This document shows, piece by piece, positions 26,494 to 36,117 of a DNA stretch of 64,000 bases (the stretch's first letter is position 1; the number at the start of each line of letters is the position of its first letter). The stretch is from Dyadobacter arcticus. GTDB taxonomy: Bacteria > Bacteroidota > Bacteroidia > Cytophagales > Spirosomataceae. The stretch covers positions 186,001-250,000 of the forward strand of contig NZ_JAASQJ010000003.1 of NCBI RefSeq assembly GCF_011762185.1. The letters are read 5' to 3'. The notes beneath the pieces were generated by a model that had not been told where the DNA came from, did no database searches, and saw only the letters and a program-made list of their open reading frames with translations. A program made the translations under genes and the position numbers.

Positions 26494-26763
26494 TTATACC
26501 CTAACGATTAATTCTGGTATGATTTTTAGATTATGATTAGAAAAACAAATTCTAAAATATCATCAGCATTATCATGGAATCGACGCATAACAATAGCTAC
26601 ACCCAATACAAAGATACAATCGAAATATCCGGTAGCTTTGAGAATACAAACCCTTTTTCTACTAAAATCGACACAACCAGAACGGTTAAATCCGGCAAAA
26701 GGCCAAGAATTATGAAGCCGCTCTATTCGGCCCGGCTTCGCTAAAAAGAGCATTAACATCAGC
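26494..26763. other. Intergenic stretch before ribokinase, no supported gene
   Basis: About 270 bp. A 60-codon open frame at 26533-26715 has no recognisable domain and a composition unlike neighbouring genes, so it is not called. The stretch probably contains the ribokinase promoter. A short inverted repeat (AAGCCG at 26711 and CGGCTT at 26731) lies 30-50 bp before the ribokinase ATG. Confidence 0.5.
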
Positions 26764-27672
26764 ATGATTTATGTAGTCGGAAGTTCCAATACCGATATGG
26801 TTGTTAAATCCGAAAGGTTACCTGCAAAGGGAGAAACCATTATTGGAGGAGAGTTTCTCATGAATCCGGGAGGTAAAGGGGCGAATCAGGCGGTGAGTGC
26901 AGCGAGGTTAGGAGGTAATGTTACTTTTGTTTGCAGGGTAGGGGACGATTTATTTGGGAACGCTGCATTACATCAATTCAGGAATGAAAATATCAATACA
27001 GATTTTGTAACGACCGATCCGACACTACCCTCGGGTGTTGCATTGATTAATGTGGATGTCAACGGTGAAAACGCGATCAGCGTAGCACCAGGAGCAAATA
27101 ATGCCCTTTTGACAGAACATGTTATTCCTGCCTTGGAAAACATAACATCCGAAGATATCCTGCTTATCCAATTAGAAATTCCCCTTGCAACCGTCGTATT
27201 TGCTGTGAAATACGCATCAAATAAAGGCGCTAAAGTCATATTGAACCCGGCTCCTGCGCGGGTTTTACCTAAGGAAATTTATCAACATTTGTATCTGATC
27301 ACGCCGAACGAAACGGAGATGCAAATGCTGACCGGCATTGAGTTCGTTGATAAAAAGTCTATTAGACAAGCGGCAGATCAGCTATTCAACTATGGTTGTA
27401 AAAATGTGATCATTACATTGGGAGTCATGGGCGCATTTTTCAAAACCAGAGAGAAAAGCCAGTTTATCAAGGCTACCAGAGTTATACAAGCAGACTCCAC
27501 TGGGGCAGGGGATTGTTATAATGGTGCAATTGCTTTATCTATTTCAGAGGGAAATACATTGGAAGAGGCGGCAATTTTTGCAAGTAAAGCGGCGGCGGTA
27601 AGCATTACGCGCATGGGAGCACAAAGTTCAGCGCCGACTAAAAAAGAAATTGCGGACTATTTCAATCGATAA
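26764..27672 (+). CDS. rbsK: Ribokinase (PfkB family)
   Basis: The protein has 302 residues, the normal ribokinase length. The two PfkB signatures are present: the sugar-binding N-terminal motif NPGGKGANQAVSAARLGG near residue 37 and the C-terminal ATP/catalytic motif DSTGAGDCYNGA near 246, whose second Asp is the catalytic base. GSSNTDMV at the start and PNETE near 180 are typical of ribokinase rather than fructokinase. It phosphorylates D-ribose (or a similar pentose) to the 5-phosphate with ATP. No ribose transporter is adjacent. The gene is followed 125 bp later by the HTCS regulator on the same strand. Confidence 0.92.
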   Translation: MIYVVGSSNTDMVVKSERLPAKGETIIGGEFLMNPGGKGANQAVSAARLGGNVTFVCRVGDDLFGNAALHQFRNENINTDFVTTDPTLPSGVALINVDVNGENAISVAPGANNALLTEHVIPALENITSEDILLIQLEIPLATVVFAVKYASNKGAKVILNPAPARVLPKEIYQHLYLITPNETEMQMLTGIEFVDKKSIRQAADQLFNYGCKNVIITLGVMGAFFKTREKSQFIKATRVIQADSTGAGDCYNGAIALSISEGNTLEEAAIFASKAAAVSITRMGAQSSAPTKKEIADYFNR

Positions 27673-27797
27673 TGGCGAGCTATAAGCGAAAAAGTCTTTT
27701 TGCCTTTCTGGTGACACCTGCTTCTGTGTAATCTACATCATCCAGATCAAGAAAATATTTAAATTGCCGTTGCTTTGTTAAGGCTTGACATTGACAT

Positions 27798-30700
27798 ATG
27801 CGACTCAAATCCTCTATTCAACACATTACCAGCCTGACCCTGATCATGTTATCGGTTTTGTGGGATGGGAGTGCCCAATCCGTCAAAAAGCCGATCAGGA
27901 TCATCAGTATCCGGGATGGTCTGCCCCAGTCTTTTGTCTCCGGATTTGTTCAGGACGCCGATGGTTTTGTATGGATTGGGACGCTGAATGGTGTGGCGAG
28001 ATATGACGGCATTCGCTTCAAGGTTTTCCGGAATGATCAGAATGATTCTGCAACGATCAGTTCCAATGTGATCATTTCAATGGCGCGGGATGTCAATAAC
28101 AATATTTGGATAGAACATGGGTCGGGGCAGATCGATGTAATGGATCCCGGAGACGAAAAAATTACCAGGCAAACCGCAAAACCTCTATACAACAACCACC
28201 CGTTAAAACTCGTCCGCCGAGGATGGTTAGGGGATTTTGAGGGAAATATGTGGGTAGTGAAAAGAGGGGATGGAATTCTGAAATATGACTTTAAGGCCAA
28301 TCGCATTTTACATTTCAGCAAAGCGCGGCAGGATATGGCAAGCGATACGATCCGCGCGATGATGGAAGATAAACGGCATCGCATCTGGGTATTGGATGAA
28401 GTCGCATTAAGTTTTTTCGATCAGGCTCAAAACCATTTCAAATCTATCAGAATCCCTCATGCATTGGATTTTAACCGATTTGTTGATTCCGATGCAGAGA
28501 TGGTTGGTTTGTTCGAACGCAGTAGTGGTGAGATCATGTTCGGCGACAGGAACAGGTTGATCTTTTACAATCCAAAAACAGGAACATTAAGAAATAAGCC
28601 GCTGCCGACAAAACCAAGAGTTGGGATACGATCGGTACAAACCGGGCCAGAAGGAACTGAGTATTTCGAGATAAACGGCAGTGTTTTTCGTTACAGTGAC
28701 CAATCGGGGATTGAGGAGGTTGGGGAAATTGATAACCCAAAGCATTGGGAAACGCCGGCGTTTTTGGTAGATCGTTCCGGACTTATATGGCTGGGTACCA
28801 ATGCCGCCGGGGTTCACCAGATCGATTTGGCAACGCCGCTGTTCGAATCGAAACATTACCAGCATGCATTTCATGAAGATGTTGTTCAAAAGGAGTTGAG
28901 GCTTTCACTTTCTGCCATTTCGGGCTGGCCGTTTGACGCCCAGAATTTCATAGGGTCCGGTTATCTGGTGAGATCCACTTATGATGTACGGGGCAGACTT
29001 TGGATCGGTTTGCGGAATAAGGTTGGTTACTATGATGAGGCTTCAAAGAAAATCGTCTTGCTCCCAAAGATTCCCGACATCAGCACTGACAGCAATATGC
29101 CATTGGGTATCCGGGGGATTTCCTTTGCGCCTGACGGCATTTTGTGGACGGTTAGTGACGGCGGATTCATCCGGTATTTTGATGCTTCTGCAAAAAAATG
29201 GGTGGTGTTTCTGGACGCCGCGGTTCTGGTGAAAAAGGTTGGGGCAGCATTAAATATGGTGGATATCTTCGCGGATAAAGACAAGTTATTCCTGACAACT
29301 GCCAATGGGCACGGCTTGCTGATTGTTAATCGAAATAATAAGCAGGTTATCCATTTAACCCAAAAAACACATCCCAGCATCATTCCGGAGGATTTATTAC
29401 TGGGTATGACAGCCGATCCAACGCGCCCGGATCTTCTGTGGATGGGTTCTTACAACGGCCTTATTCTTTTAGACAGGAAGAAATTGCAGACCAAAGTTTT
29501 TACGATGCGAGAGGGCTTACCAGATAACACCATTTACTCCATTCTGACTGATAAATCCGGCTATCTGTGGTTGAGTACCAACAAGGGCTTGTGCCGCTTT
29601 CATCCGGTAACCCATAAAATTCAAACATTCCTGAGTGACGATGGCTTGCCCGGGGATGAATTCAATCGTTTTCACCATTTGAAATTGCCCGACGGAAGAC
29701 TTGCTTTTGGAGGGACGGAGGGCTGGACTATTTTTGATCCCAATGCCATGAAAGCGGATACCTATCATCCGGAAGTCGCCTTTACGAACCTAAAAATTAA
29801 CAATGTCAATGCAGACCAACATGCGGAAATACGGACAGGACAACTGAATCAATTGAAAAAGCTGACCCTTCCTTACGACCAGAATTCCCTGGCTTTCGAA
29901 TTTGCAGGACTGGAATTCAACAGTCCAAAACGGCTGAGGTACCGCTACAAGCTGGAAGGTTACGATAATGACTGGATTGTATCCGACAATACACCTGTGG
30001 CGAGTTTTACTAAGTTGCCGCCGGGAAACTATTTGCTTCGAATTAATTCATCTAACACGACGGGGCAATGGAGCTCGAATGTTCGGAAGTTGGAATTACA
30101 AATCAAATCGCCGTTCTGGCTTAGCTGGTGGGCTTACTGTTTCTATGCATGTGTGTTAGCGGGCATCTTTTGGGTTTATTCACAATATTTGGCCAATCGG
30201 GAGCGGCTCAGGCAGGAAATCATGCAGAAAGATCGTGAAGCCGGACAGCTGAAAGAATTGGATACATTAAAAACCAAATTTTTCTCCAACATCACGCACG
30301 AGTTCAGGACACCGCTTACCTTGATATTGACCCCCGCCCAACGCCTAAAACCTACATTGAATGGGCCTGAACAACAACGCTGGCTTTCTGCCATTGAACG
30401 GAATGCTAACCAACTGCTGCGGCTGATCAACCAATTGCTGGATTTGTCGAAACTAGAATCGGGCAACCTCAAAATCAACGAGGCACTTGGAGATCCGGGC
30501 CGGTTTCTGGAAGATCTGCTATCGTCATTCACGCACGAGGCGGAAGCAAAAGGCATTCTCCTGGTGCTCAGAAAAGACCCTGATATGGGCAATTATTGGT
30601 TTGATCCCGACAAGCTGGAACAGATTGTGTCCAATCTGCTTTCCAATGCTATCAAATTTACGCCCAATGATGGCGAAGTTCAGCTAACACTCGAAAGCCG

Positions 30701-31829
30701 GGGAGAGAGTGGGGTTTATCTGGAAGTTTGTGACACAGGTATCGGAATTCCGCCCGAAAAGTTACCGTATATCTATGACCGGTTCTATCAGGCTGACGAC
30801 CCAATCAACAACGGACAACTTGCGGCAGGGTCTGGTATCGGGTTATCCATTGTTAAGGAAATGGTGGAATTGCAGAAAGGGACGCTTTTTGTGAAAAGTC
30901 CAATGGAAGGTTCGCGCTGGCGAACTGTTTTCCAGATTACGCTGCCTTATCGCAAGGCGGATGCCGGGAGCATGAGTGAAGCCAGTCCGAATTTCGTCAC
31001 GCACGGTGGTGTGCAAGATTTCTGGACGCCGGATTCGATTGAGAAGAACTTTAAAGGTGAACCGGAAGAAGAGGCTGCGACGATTCTGCTGGTTGAAGAC
31101 AATGCTGAACTGGCAGAATTTATTGGTGACAGCCTGGCTGGGAATCATACGATCATCTATGCGTCCAATGGAGCGGAAGGATTAAAGCAAGCCATTCAGA
31201 ATGTGCCTGATTTGGTGCTCAGCGATGTTTTAATGCCAGTTATGGATGGATTTGAATTTTGTGGCAAGCTGAAAAAAGACGAACGGACAAACCATATTCC
31301 CATCATTTTGCTCACCGCCAGATCCTCCTTTAATGATCGGATGGAAGGACTGGGCATCGGTGCCGACGATTACCTGACTAAACCTTTTCACATTCAGGAA
31401 TTGCAATTGAGAGTTGGTAACCTGCTCGAAAGACAGCGGAGAATGAGAAACCAGCTCCGGCTAAAAGTCAGTAACCCTGATCAACCGGCTTTGGCTAACC
31501 CTGTTGATGCAGTTTCCCTGCAAGATATCTTTATAAAAAAGCTGTATCGTATCATTGAAGAAAGGCTTGATGACACGTCATTTGGCGTGGAAGAACTTGC
31601 GGAGCAGGTAAGCATGAGCCGGACAAGTCTTCATCGGAAAGTAAAAACACTCACAGGTATTGCACCCGGAGATATACTCCGCAATTACCGCCTGAAACGC
31701 GCCGCCCAATTTCTCAAACAAGGGTATAATAGTTCGGAAACAGCGTATAAGACCGGTTTTGACAGTGCTTCCTATTTCTCCAAATGTTTTCGGGAGTTTT
31801 ATCATGTGACTCCCAATGAATTTGCGTGA
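27798..31829 (+). CDS. Hybrid two-component system sensor/regulator (HTCS) with AraC-type output
   Basis: The protein has 1343 residues combining sensor, kinase and transcription factor. A signal peptide (to about 27) is followed by two seven-bladed propellers (about 35-685) with repeated GLPQSFVSGFVQDADGFVWIGT-type blades, then a Y_Y_Y domain (about 690-765). A membrane span lies at about 773-800, HisKA with H834 in THEFRTPL, HATPase with N946 in NLLSNAIKF and a GSGIGLSIV box. The REC domain (about 1089-1214) has D1143 as phospho-acceptor and a C-terminal AraC double HTH (about 1245-1343; AEQVSMSRTSLHRK, GFDSASYFSKCFREF). HTCS proteins bind oligosaccharides in the periplasm and switch on SusCD loci. 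The likely target here is the pair at 20735-25840, though another locus is possible. Confidence 0.95.
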   Translation: MRLKSSIQHITSLTLIMLSVLWDGSAQSVKKPIRIISIRDGLPQSFVSGFVQDADGFVWIGTLNGVARYDGIRFKVFRNDQNDSATISSNVIISMARDVNNNIWIEHGSGQIDVMDPGDEKITRQTAKPLYNNHPLKLVRRGWLGDFEGNMWVVKRGDGILKYDFKANRILHFSKARQDMASDTIRAMMEDKRHRIWVLDEVALSFFDQAQNHFKSIRIPHALDFNRFVDSDAEMVGLFERSSGEIMFGDRNRLIFYNPKTGTLRNKPLPTKPRVGIRSVQTGPEGTEYFEINGSVFRYSDQSGIEEVGEIDNPKHWETPAFLVDRSGLIWLGTNAAGVHQIDLATPLFESKHYQHAFHEDVVQKELRLSLSAISGWPFDAQNFIGSGYLVRSTYDVRGRLWIGLRNKVGYYDEASKKIVLLPKIPDISTDSNMPLGIRGISFAPDGILWTVSDGGFIRYFDASAKKWVVFLDAAVLVKKVGAALNMVDIFADKDKLFLTTANGHGLLIVNRNNKQVIHLTQKTHPSIIPEDLLLGMTADPTRPDLLWMGSYNGLILLDRKKLQTKVFTMREGLPDNTIYSILTDKSGYLWLSTNKGLCRFHPVTHKIQTFLSDDGLPGDEFNRFHHLKLPDGRLAFGGTEGWTIFDPNAMKADTYHPEVAFTNLKINNVNADQHAEIRTGQLNQLKKLTLPYDQNSLAFEFAGLEFNSPKRLRYRYKLEGYDNDWIVSDNTPVASFTKLPPGNYLLRINSSNTTGQWSSNVRKLELQIKSPFWLSWWAYCFYACVLAGIFWVYSQYLANRERLRQEIMQKDREAGQLKELDTLKTKFFSNITHEFRTPLTLILTPAQRLKPTLNGPEQQRWLSAIERNANQLLRLINQLLDLSKLESGNLKINEALGDPGRFLEDLLSSFTHEAEAKGILLVLRKDPDMGNYWFDPDKLEQIVSNLLSNAIKFTPNDGEVQLTLESRGESGVYLEVCDTGIGIPPEKLPYIYDRFYQADDPINNGQLAAGSGIGLSIVKEMVELQKGTLFVKSPMEGSRWRTVFQITLPYRKADAGSMSEASPNFVTHGGVQDFWTPDSIEKNFKGEPEEEAATILLVEDNAELAEFIGDSLAGNHTIIYASNGAEGLKQAIQNVPDLVLSDVLMPVMDGFEFCGKLKKDERTNHIPIILLTARSSFNDRMEGLGIGADDYLTKPFHIQELQLRVGNLLERQRRMRNQLRLKVSNPDQPALANPVDAVSLQDIFIKKLYRIIEERLDDTSFGVEELAEQVSMSRTSLHRKVKTLTGIAPGDILRNYRLKRAAQFLKQGYNSSETAYKTGFDSASYFSKCFREFYHVTPNEFA

Positions 31830-31919
31830 AACATAATTTACAGCATTTGAAACAGAATTAATACCATTGAAACTCCCTTTATCGGACCTTTGCGGGCATA
31901 CTTTTCAATGTAATGAACA

Positions 31920-32300
31920 ATGACCGATCGGGAACAAATTGCGGAGGCTGAGGAACGTTTAATCGCTGCTGTCAAGAATGGAAATGTGAATGTGGTGGAA
32001 GAACTATTGGATGAAAAAGTGTTATTTATTGACCGAGAGGGAAAGGTTATTCCTCAATCCGACGACCTTGCGATTTACCGTGCCGGTGAGCTTTCGATCA
32101 GACATATGGATGTTTGCGACAAGCAGATCAATCTGACCGGAAACACCGCAATCGTGATGGTGATTGAGCGGATCAAAGGCAATTGCCGCGGCCGCGAATT
32201 TGAAGGACGTTATCTGTACATGCGCGTGTGGAAAAGGAAGGATATGGACTGGAAAATATCAGCTGCTTCGTGCAGCGCAGTTCCTGTTGTCGAATTTTAA
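31920..32300 (+). CDS. NTF2-like (DUF4440/SnoaL-type) protein
   Basis: The protein has 126 residues, one NTF2-like cone domain. The N-terminal helix IAEAEERLIAAVKNGNVNVVEELLDEKVLFID and the strands AIVMVIERIKG, REFEGRYLYMRVWKRKDMDWKISAASCSAV follow the DUF4440 pattern. Cytoplasmic. Members bind small molecules or act as isomerases or dehydratases, but many have no known role, and no catalytic residues can be assigned. It starts 90 bp after the HTCS gene and ends at a strong bidirectional terminator. Confidence 0.75.
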   Translation: MTDREQIAEAEERLIAAVKNGNVNVVEELLDEKVLFIDREGKVIPQSDDLAIYRAGELSIRHMDVCDKQINLTGNTAIVMVIERIKGNCRGREFEGRYLYMRVWKRKDMDWKISAASCSAVPVVEF

Positions 32301-32316
32301 TTTAGGCTTTTATAAA

Positions 32317-32371
32317 AAAAATAAAGGGAGTTAAAACCGGATCATAGCCGGTTTTAACTCCCTTTATTTTT
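32317..32371. terminator. Long bidirectional terminator hairpin
   Basis: A perfect stem of more than 20 bp (AAATAAAGGGAGTTAAAACC continuing GG, paired with CCGGTTTTAACTCCCTTTAT) around a 7-nt loop is flanked by A-runs and T-runs. It sits between two convergent genes (stops at 32300 and 32385) and should stop transcription both ways. Confidence 0.9.
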
Positions 32372-32384
32372 AAGTGCCGTTCGT

Positions 32385-32924
32385 TTAAGGCTTTATCAAT
32401 TTGCCCTCGATCGAATCATCCATTGTTTTGCCAATGGCGGCACCAATCAATGTTTTAGCAAAAGCTACTGCATTGCCATGCTTATTGTCCCAATAATATC
32501 CTTCCTCCGTCTCTACTTTAATTACTGTTATGCGGGGATCATCCTCGCCTTCGGTAAACCACGTTTTCAAAATCGGCTCCCACAATTCTTTAATGGTTTC
32601 CTTGTCTTTCGAGATCGTTGCATGGCCATAAACACTCAAAAATTCAGAATATTTTGAACCCTGAAATAGCAAATGAACCGATGGATTGTTTTGGATCTCG
32701 GCGTTCTTATGACTGTCTTCGGGGCTTAGGAACCAGAAATTGCCGTCGTCGTCCACTTTCTGTATCGACATAGGCCGGGTATTAAGAGGTTTGCCGCTGG
32801 TGATACTTGTGCAGAAAAAGCAGGTATTTGCATCTTTTGCCAGCTCTTTAATTTTCTCGCCGGCTTTATCACCGAAAAGATCTTCATGGTTTTTTTCTTC
32901 CTGTTGTTGATTGATGCTGTCCAT
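32385..32924 (-). CDS. Pyridoxamine 5'-phosphate oxidase-family (FMN split-barrel) general stress protein
   Basis: The protein has 179 residues. The split barrel shows NTCFFCTSITSGKPLNTRPMSIQKVDDDGNFWFLSPE, continuing HKNAEIQNNPSVHLLFQG and YLSVYGHATIS-like strands (FLSVYGHATIS), the pattern of the general-stress-protein-26 branch of this superfamily. It probably binds FMN or F420-like flavin in the cytoplasm. It lacks the full PdxH substrate residues, so pyridoxal phosphate synthesis is unlikely. The C-terminus (GAAIGKTMDDSIEGKLIKP) is an extension seen in Bacteroidota members. Single gene, convergent with the NTF2-like gene and divergent from the glycosyltransferase at 33006. Confidence 0.85.
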   Translation of the reverse strand: MDSINQQQEEKNHEDLFGDKAGEKIKELAKDANTCFFCTSITSGKPLNTRPMSIQKVDDDGNFWFLSPEDSHKNAEIQNNPSVHLLFQGSKYSEFLSVYGHATISKDKETIKELWEPILKTWFTEGEDDPRITVIKVETEEGYYWDNKHGNAVAFAKTLIGAAIGKTMDDSIEGKLIKP

Positions 32925-33005
32925 AATTTACAAATTTGAATTTAGCACTTAAGAACAAATATCATTCCAGCGAAAAGCCATACATTCAGGACAAAGATTT
33001 ATGGC

Positions 33006-34523
33006 ATGTCAAAGAAAACACTCATCCTCTGGTTTTTTATCCTGTTAAAATTTGCGATCCATTGCGTCGTCATTGCACCCGGATACGACCTGCATCGCGA
33101 CGAATACCTGCACGTTGACCAGGGAAAACATCTGGCCTGGGGTTACTTGTCGGTCCCGCCTTTCACCTCCTGGACCTCTTACCTCATTTTACATTTGGAG
33201 AACCCGGACTTTTGGGTGAAATTTTTTCCAGCACTTTTTGGCGTGCTCACATTGGTAGTCGTTTGGAAGGCAATCGAAGCGTTGGGCGGAAATTTATTTG
33301 CCCTTATTTTGGGCGCTAGCGCAGTCACTTTATCGGTTTTGCTTCGGATCAATATGCTTTATCAGCCCAACTCCGTGGATATATTTGGTTGGACCTTACT
33401 TTACTTTTCCATCCTTCAATATCTCAAAACGGAACAGAATAAATGGCTTTATATGGCGGCAATCGCTTTTGGGTTGAGTTTTTTAAATAAATACAACATT
33501 GTTTTTTTGGCAGCCGGGATGGCTCCGGCATTATTACTGACAAGTCAGCGTAAAATATTCTCCAATAGCAGGTTATATGTTGCTGCGGTTGTGGCCGTTC
33601 TCATTATTGCCCCAAATCTGATCTGGCAGTATCAAAACAAGTTTCCTGTTATACATCACATGAAGTTACTGGCTGAAACGCAGCTGGTCAATGTAGACAG
33701 GATGGATTTTGTGAAAGAACAGCTGCTGTTTTTTATGGGGTCAATGTTCATAATTCTCGCAGCGTTCATCTCTTTTTTTACATATCCGGCTTTTCAGAAG
33801 TACCAGGTTTTTTTCTGGTCGTTTGTCTTCACTTTGTCGCTTTTTATTTATCTCAAAGCCAAAGGTTATTACGCAATTGGCTTATATCCGATTTACCTTG
33901 CATTTGGCTCCGTTTACCTCGAATCGCTATTTGTTGGAAAACGAGCCTGGCTTCGGGTTGCCTCGATATTGTTGATCATTATATTATCCATTCCCATTTT
34001 CCGGGTCGCATTCCCAACCAAAAGTCCCTTCGAAATTGCCCAAAATCCCAAAATTTATAAGGATCTGGGGTTGCTGCGCTGGGAAGACGGTAAGGATCAT
34101 GAACTGCCCCAGGATTTTTCGGACATGCTGGGATGGAGCGAGTTAGCCCATAAAGTGGATTCCGTTTATGAGAAGGTCAGCGATAAAAAACATACGCTTG
34201 TGCTTTGCGATAATTACGGGCAGGCCGGGGCCATTAATTATTATTCCAAGTACAAAGACATTGGTGCAGTAACATTAAATGCAGATTACATTGATTGGTT
34301 TCCGTTGGATGAAGAAATCAAGAACGTGATCCTGGTTCAAAATGCGGATGATGACGATAAGGAAAGGAAAAAAGAGCAGCCACTTTTCAGGGAAGTCAGG
34401 CTGACGGGCAAGGTGGAAAGCAGGTATGCGAGAGAGCGCGGAACCAGCATATACGTGTTATTGGATGCCAAAGTATCGATTAATAACATTTTAAAAGGCG
34501 ATATCGAAGCGGAAAGATGGTAG
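33006..34523 (+). CDS. GT39/ArnT-like integral-membrane glycosyltransferase
   Basis: The protein has 505 residues and about ten hydrophobic segments across the first 350. The first extracytoplasmic loop carries the GT-C signature YDLHRDEYLHVDQGKHLAWG, with the Asp/Glu pair expected to bind the lipid-linked sugar phosphate, as in dolichyl-phosphate mannosyltransferases and ArnT. A soluble domain of about 150 residues forms the C-terminus (periplasmic, about 355-505). It likely moves a sugar from a polyprenyl phosphate carrier to a lipid or protein in the inner membrane. No neighbouring glycan cluster points to its acceptor. Confidence 0.85.
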   Translation: MSKKTLILWFFILLKFAIHCVVIAPGYDLHRDEYLHVDQGKHLAWGYLSVPPFTSWTSYLILHLENPDFWVKFFPALFGVLTLVVVWKAIEALGGNLFALILGASAVTLSVLLRINMLYQPNSVDIFGWTLLYFSILQYLKTEQNKWLYMAAIAFGLSFLNKYNIVFLAAGMAPALLLTSQRKIFSNSRLYVAAVVAVLIIAPNLIWQYQNKFPVIHHMKLLAETQLVNVDRMDFVKEQLLFFMGSMFIILAAFISFFTYPAFQKYQVFFWSFVFTLSLFIYLKAKGYYAIGLYPIYLAFGSVYLESLFVGKRAWLRVASILLIIILSIPIFRVAFPTKSPFEIAQNPKIYKDLGLLRWEDGKDHELPQDFSDMLGWSELAHKVDSVYEKVSDKKHTLVLCDNYGQAGAINYYSKYKDIGAVTLNADYIDWFPLDEEIKNVILVQNADDDDKERKKEQPLFREVRLTGKVESRYARERGTSIYVLLDAKVSINNILKGDIEAERW

Positions 34524-34544
34524 TTCGATATCGCCAGATAAGGA

Positions 34545-35270
34545 TTAAATGCCGTTTAGTTTGTTAAAGGCAGCCAGCAATTCTTCTGGGTTTGCTTTCG
34601 CCATCTGCTCACTGAAACCGAACGTTAGCTCTGTTTTTCCGTGTTTCATCTGATCAAAAACTGCATCGATGAAATCACTCACGGGTGGTGCGTGATCGTG
34701 CAGACCTTTTCCTCCAAGATCTGTATTCAATGCAGGCGGGATCATTTCGATTACTTCAATTCCTTTGCTTTGCAAAAGATAGCGTAACGATAATGTGAAA
34801 GAGTGAAAAAAGGCTTTCGTCGCCGAATAAACCGGAACTTTGGTAAATGGTACAAATGACAAGCCCGATGTTACATTGATGATTGCTGTTAACGACGGGA
34901 GTTTGGTGAATAAGGAAGACAAATGGACCGGCGCGTCAATGTTCAATGTGATTTCTTCTTTTGCCCGCTCAAAAAAGTCCTCGTCCGAAACTGACATCCA
35001 TTGCTGCATTCCCGCATTGTTGACCAGGACGGTTAAGTCGCTATGCTCCGTGGCAATCCATTGGTAGAGCGCTTCTCTTTCCGATTCATTGGACAAATCA
35101 CATACTTTGGTAATCACGGAAGGATATTTATCCGAAACTTCTTTGAGCGCCGATTCACGCCTGCCGCAAATGATCACCGTATTGTTTTCTTTTACAAACC
35201 GCTCGGTAAGTCCCAGCCCAATGCCGGACGCACCACCTGTTATCAGTATTTTGTTGTTTGAAATCTGCAT
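34545..35270 (-). CDS. SDR-family oxidoreductase (DltE-like)
   Basis: The protein has 241 residues. It has the N-terminal TGGASGIGLGLTERF cofactor loop, NNAGMQQW, the catalytic Ser in NVTSGLSFVP and Y-S-A-T-K, with a C-terminal region (ALNTDLGGKGLHDHAPPVSDFIDAV) resembling DltE-type proteins of unclear substrate. NAD(P)-dependent, cytoplasmic. It is convergent with the membrane glycosyltransferase (stop at 34523) and divergent from the AhpD-like gene at 35496. The 225-bp gap to that gene contains no supported coding sequence. Confidence 0.88.
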   Translation of the reverse strand: MQISNNKILITGGASGIGLGLTERFVKENNTVIICGRRESALKEVSDKYPSVITKVCDLSNESEREALYQWIATEHSDLTVLVNNAGMQQWMSVSDEDFFERAKEEITLNIDAPVHLSSLFTKLPSLTAIINVTSGLSFVPFTKVPVYSATKAFFHSFTLSLRYLLQSKGIEVIEMIPPALNTDLGGKGLHDHAPPVSDFIDAVFDQMKHGKTELTFGFSEQMAKANPEELLAAFNKLNGI

Positions 35271-35495
35271 GATTGATTTTAAGTATGTTAAAAAAAACAG
35301 TCCGCGACATTACATCCTGGACATACACAAAAGTACAATGCCAGACGGCACCGCATTTGCAATTTTCAAACTAATACTTGCGAAATTCAAATGTGGGGGG
35401 ATGGGATGCAGATTAGCCAAGGTTGCCGGAAGTAAATTCATCCAACATCCGCCTTCACTGTTAAAATAATAATTACCAATAACCCATCGATTCGA

Positions 35496-36047
35496 ATGCC
35501 TCATATTGATCTTCAAAACGGAATGCCTGGCATATTGGGCCCTATGTTGTTTAGTCCGCATACGGCTGCTCCAATGAATTTGCTGGCTAATGCATTGATG
35601 CAGACAGATGAAGGGCTAAGCCGGGGGGAACGAGAATTGATTGCGACTTATGTTTCATCTGAAAATGACTGTTTCTTTTGCCAAACCATTCATGGTGCGA
35701 TTGCCAGTGCATATCTGGGTGATGAGGATTGGTCGCTTATTCGGGACGTCAAAAATGACTATGCCGAAACGGGCTTGTCTGGGAAAATGAAGGCGCTGCT
35801 CGCAATTGCGGGAAGTGTGCAAAAAGGAGGTAAAAATGTGACACCTGAACAAGTTGAAAAAGCTAGGGAAAATGGTGCCGACGACCGGCAAATACACGAC
35901 ACTGTGCTGATTGCGGCTGCATTTTGCATGTTCAACCGATACGTCGACGGCCTGGCTACTACTGCCCCAACCGATCCTGAAATTTATCGTAACCGCGCGA
36001 AAAAGGTAATTTCCGGCGGCTATTCGGCCTCCGACGGTACTTATTAA
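35496..36047 (+). CDS. AhpD-like / carboxymuconolactone decarboxylase-family protein
   Basis: The protein has 183 residues, all helical, of the uncharacterised peroxidase-related branch of the CMD/AhpD superfamily. The active-site motif is E-N-D-C-F-F-C-Q-T-I-H, the CxxC plus His proton relay of AhpD. The opening PGILGPMLFSPHTAAPMNLLANAL and the following SRGERELIATYVSSEN match this branch. It probably forms a hexamer and reduces peroxides or alkylperoxidase partners; the natural reductant is unknown. Monocistronic, ended by a hairpin terminator. Confidence 0.87.
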   Translation: MPHIDLQNGMPGILGPMLFSPHTAAPMNLLANALMQTDEGLSRGERELIATYVSSENDCFFCQTIHGAIASAYLGDEDWSLIRDVKNDYAETGLSGKMKALLAIAGSVQKGGKNVTPEQVEKARENGADDRQIHDTVLIAAAFCMFNRYVDGLATTAPTDPEIYRNRAKKVISGGYSASDGTY

Positions 36048-36066
36048 AAATCGTTTATATTCAAAG

Positions 36067-36102
36067 CGGCCTGATGAAATCGCTTTCGTCAGGCCGTTTT
36101 CC
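36067..36102. terminator. Terminator between the AhpD-like gene and the T9SS protein gene
   Basis: CGGCCTGA (36067-36074) pairs with TCAGGCCG (36089-36096) and inner bases extend the stem; a T-run follows. It sits between two convergent stops (36047 and 36118). Confidence 0.8.
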
Positions 36103-36117
36103 TTTTCAAAGAAACAT

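Noticed and set aside
26533..26715. 60-codon open frame before ribokinase
   Set aside because: No domain, no signal, composition unlike neighbours; treated as non-coding.
35271..35495. Open frames in the gap between the SDR and AhpD-like genes
   Set aside because: They overlap real genes and lack recognisable features on either strand.
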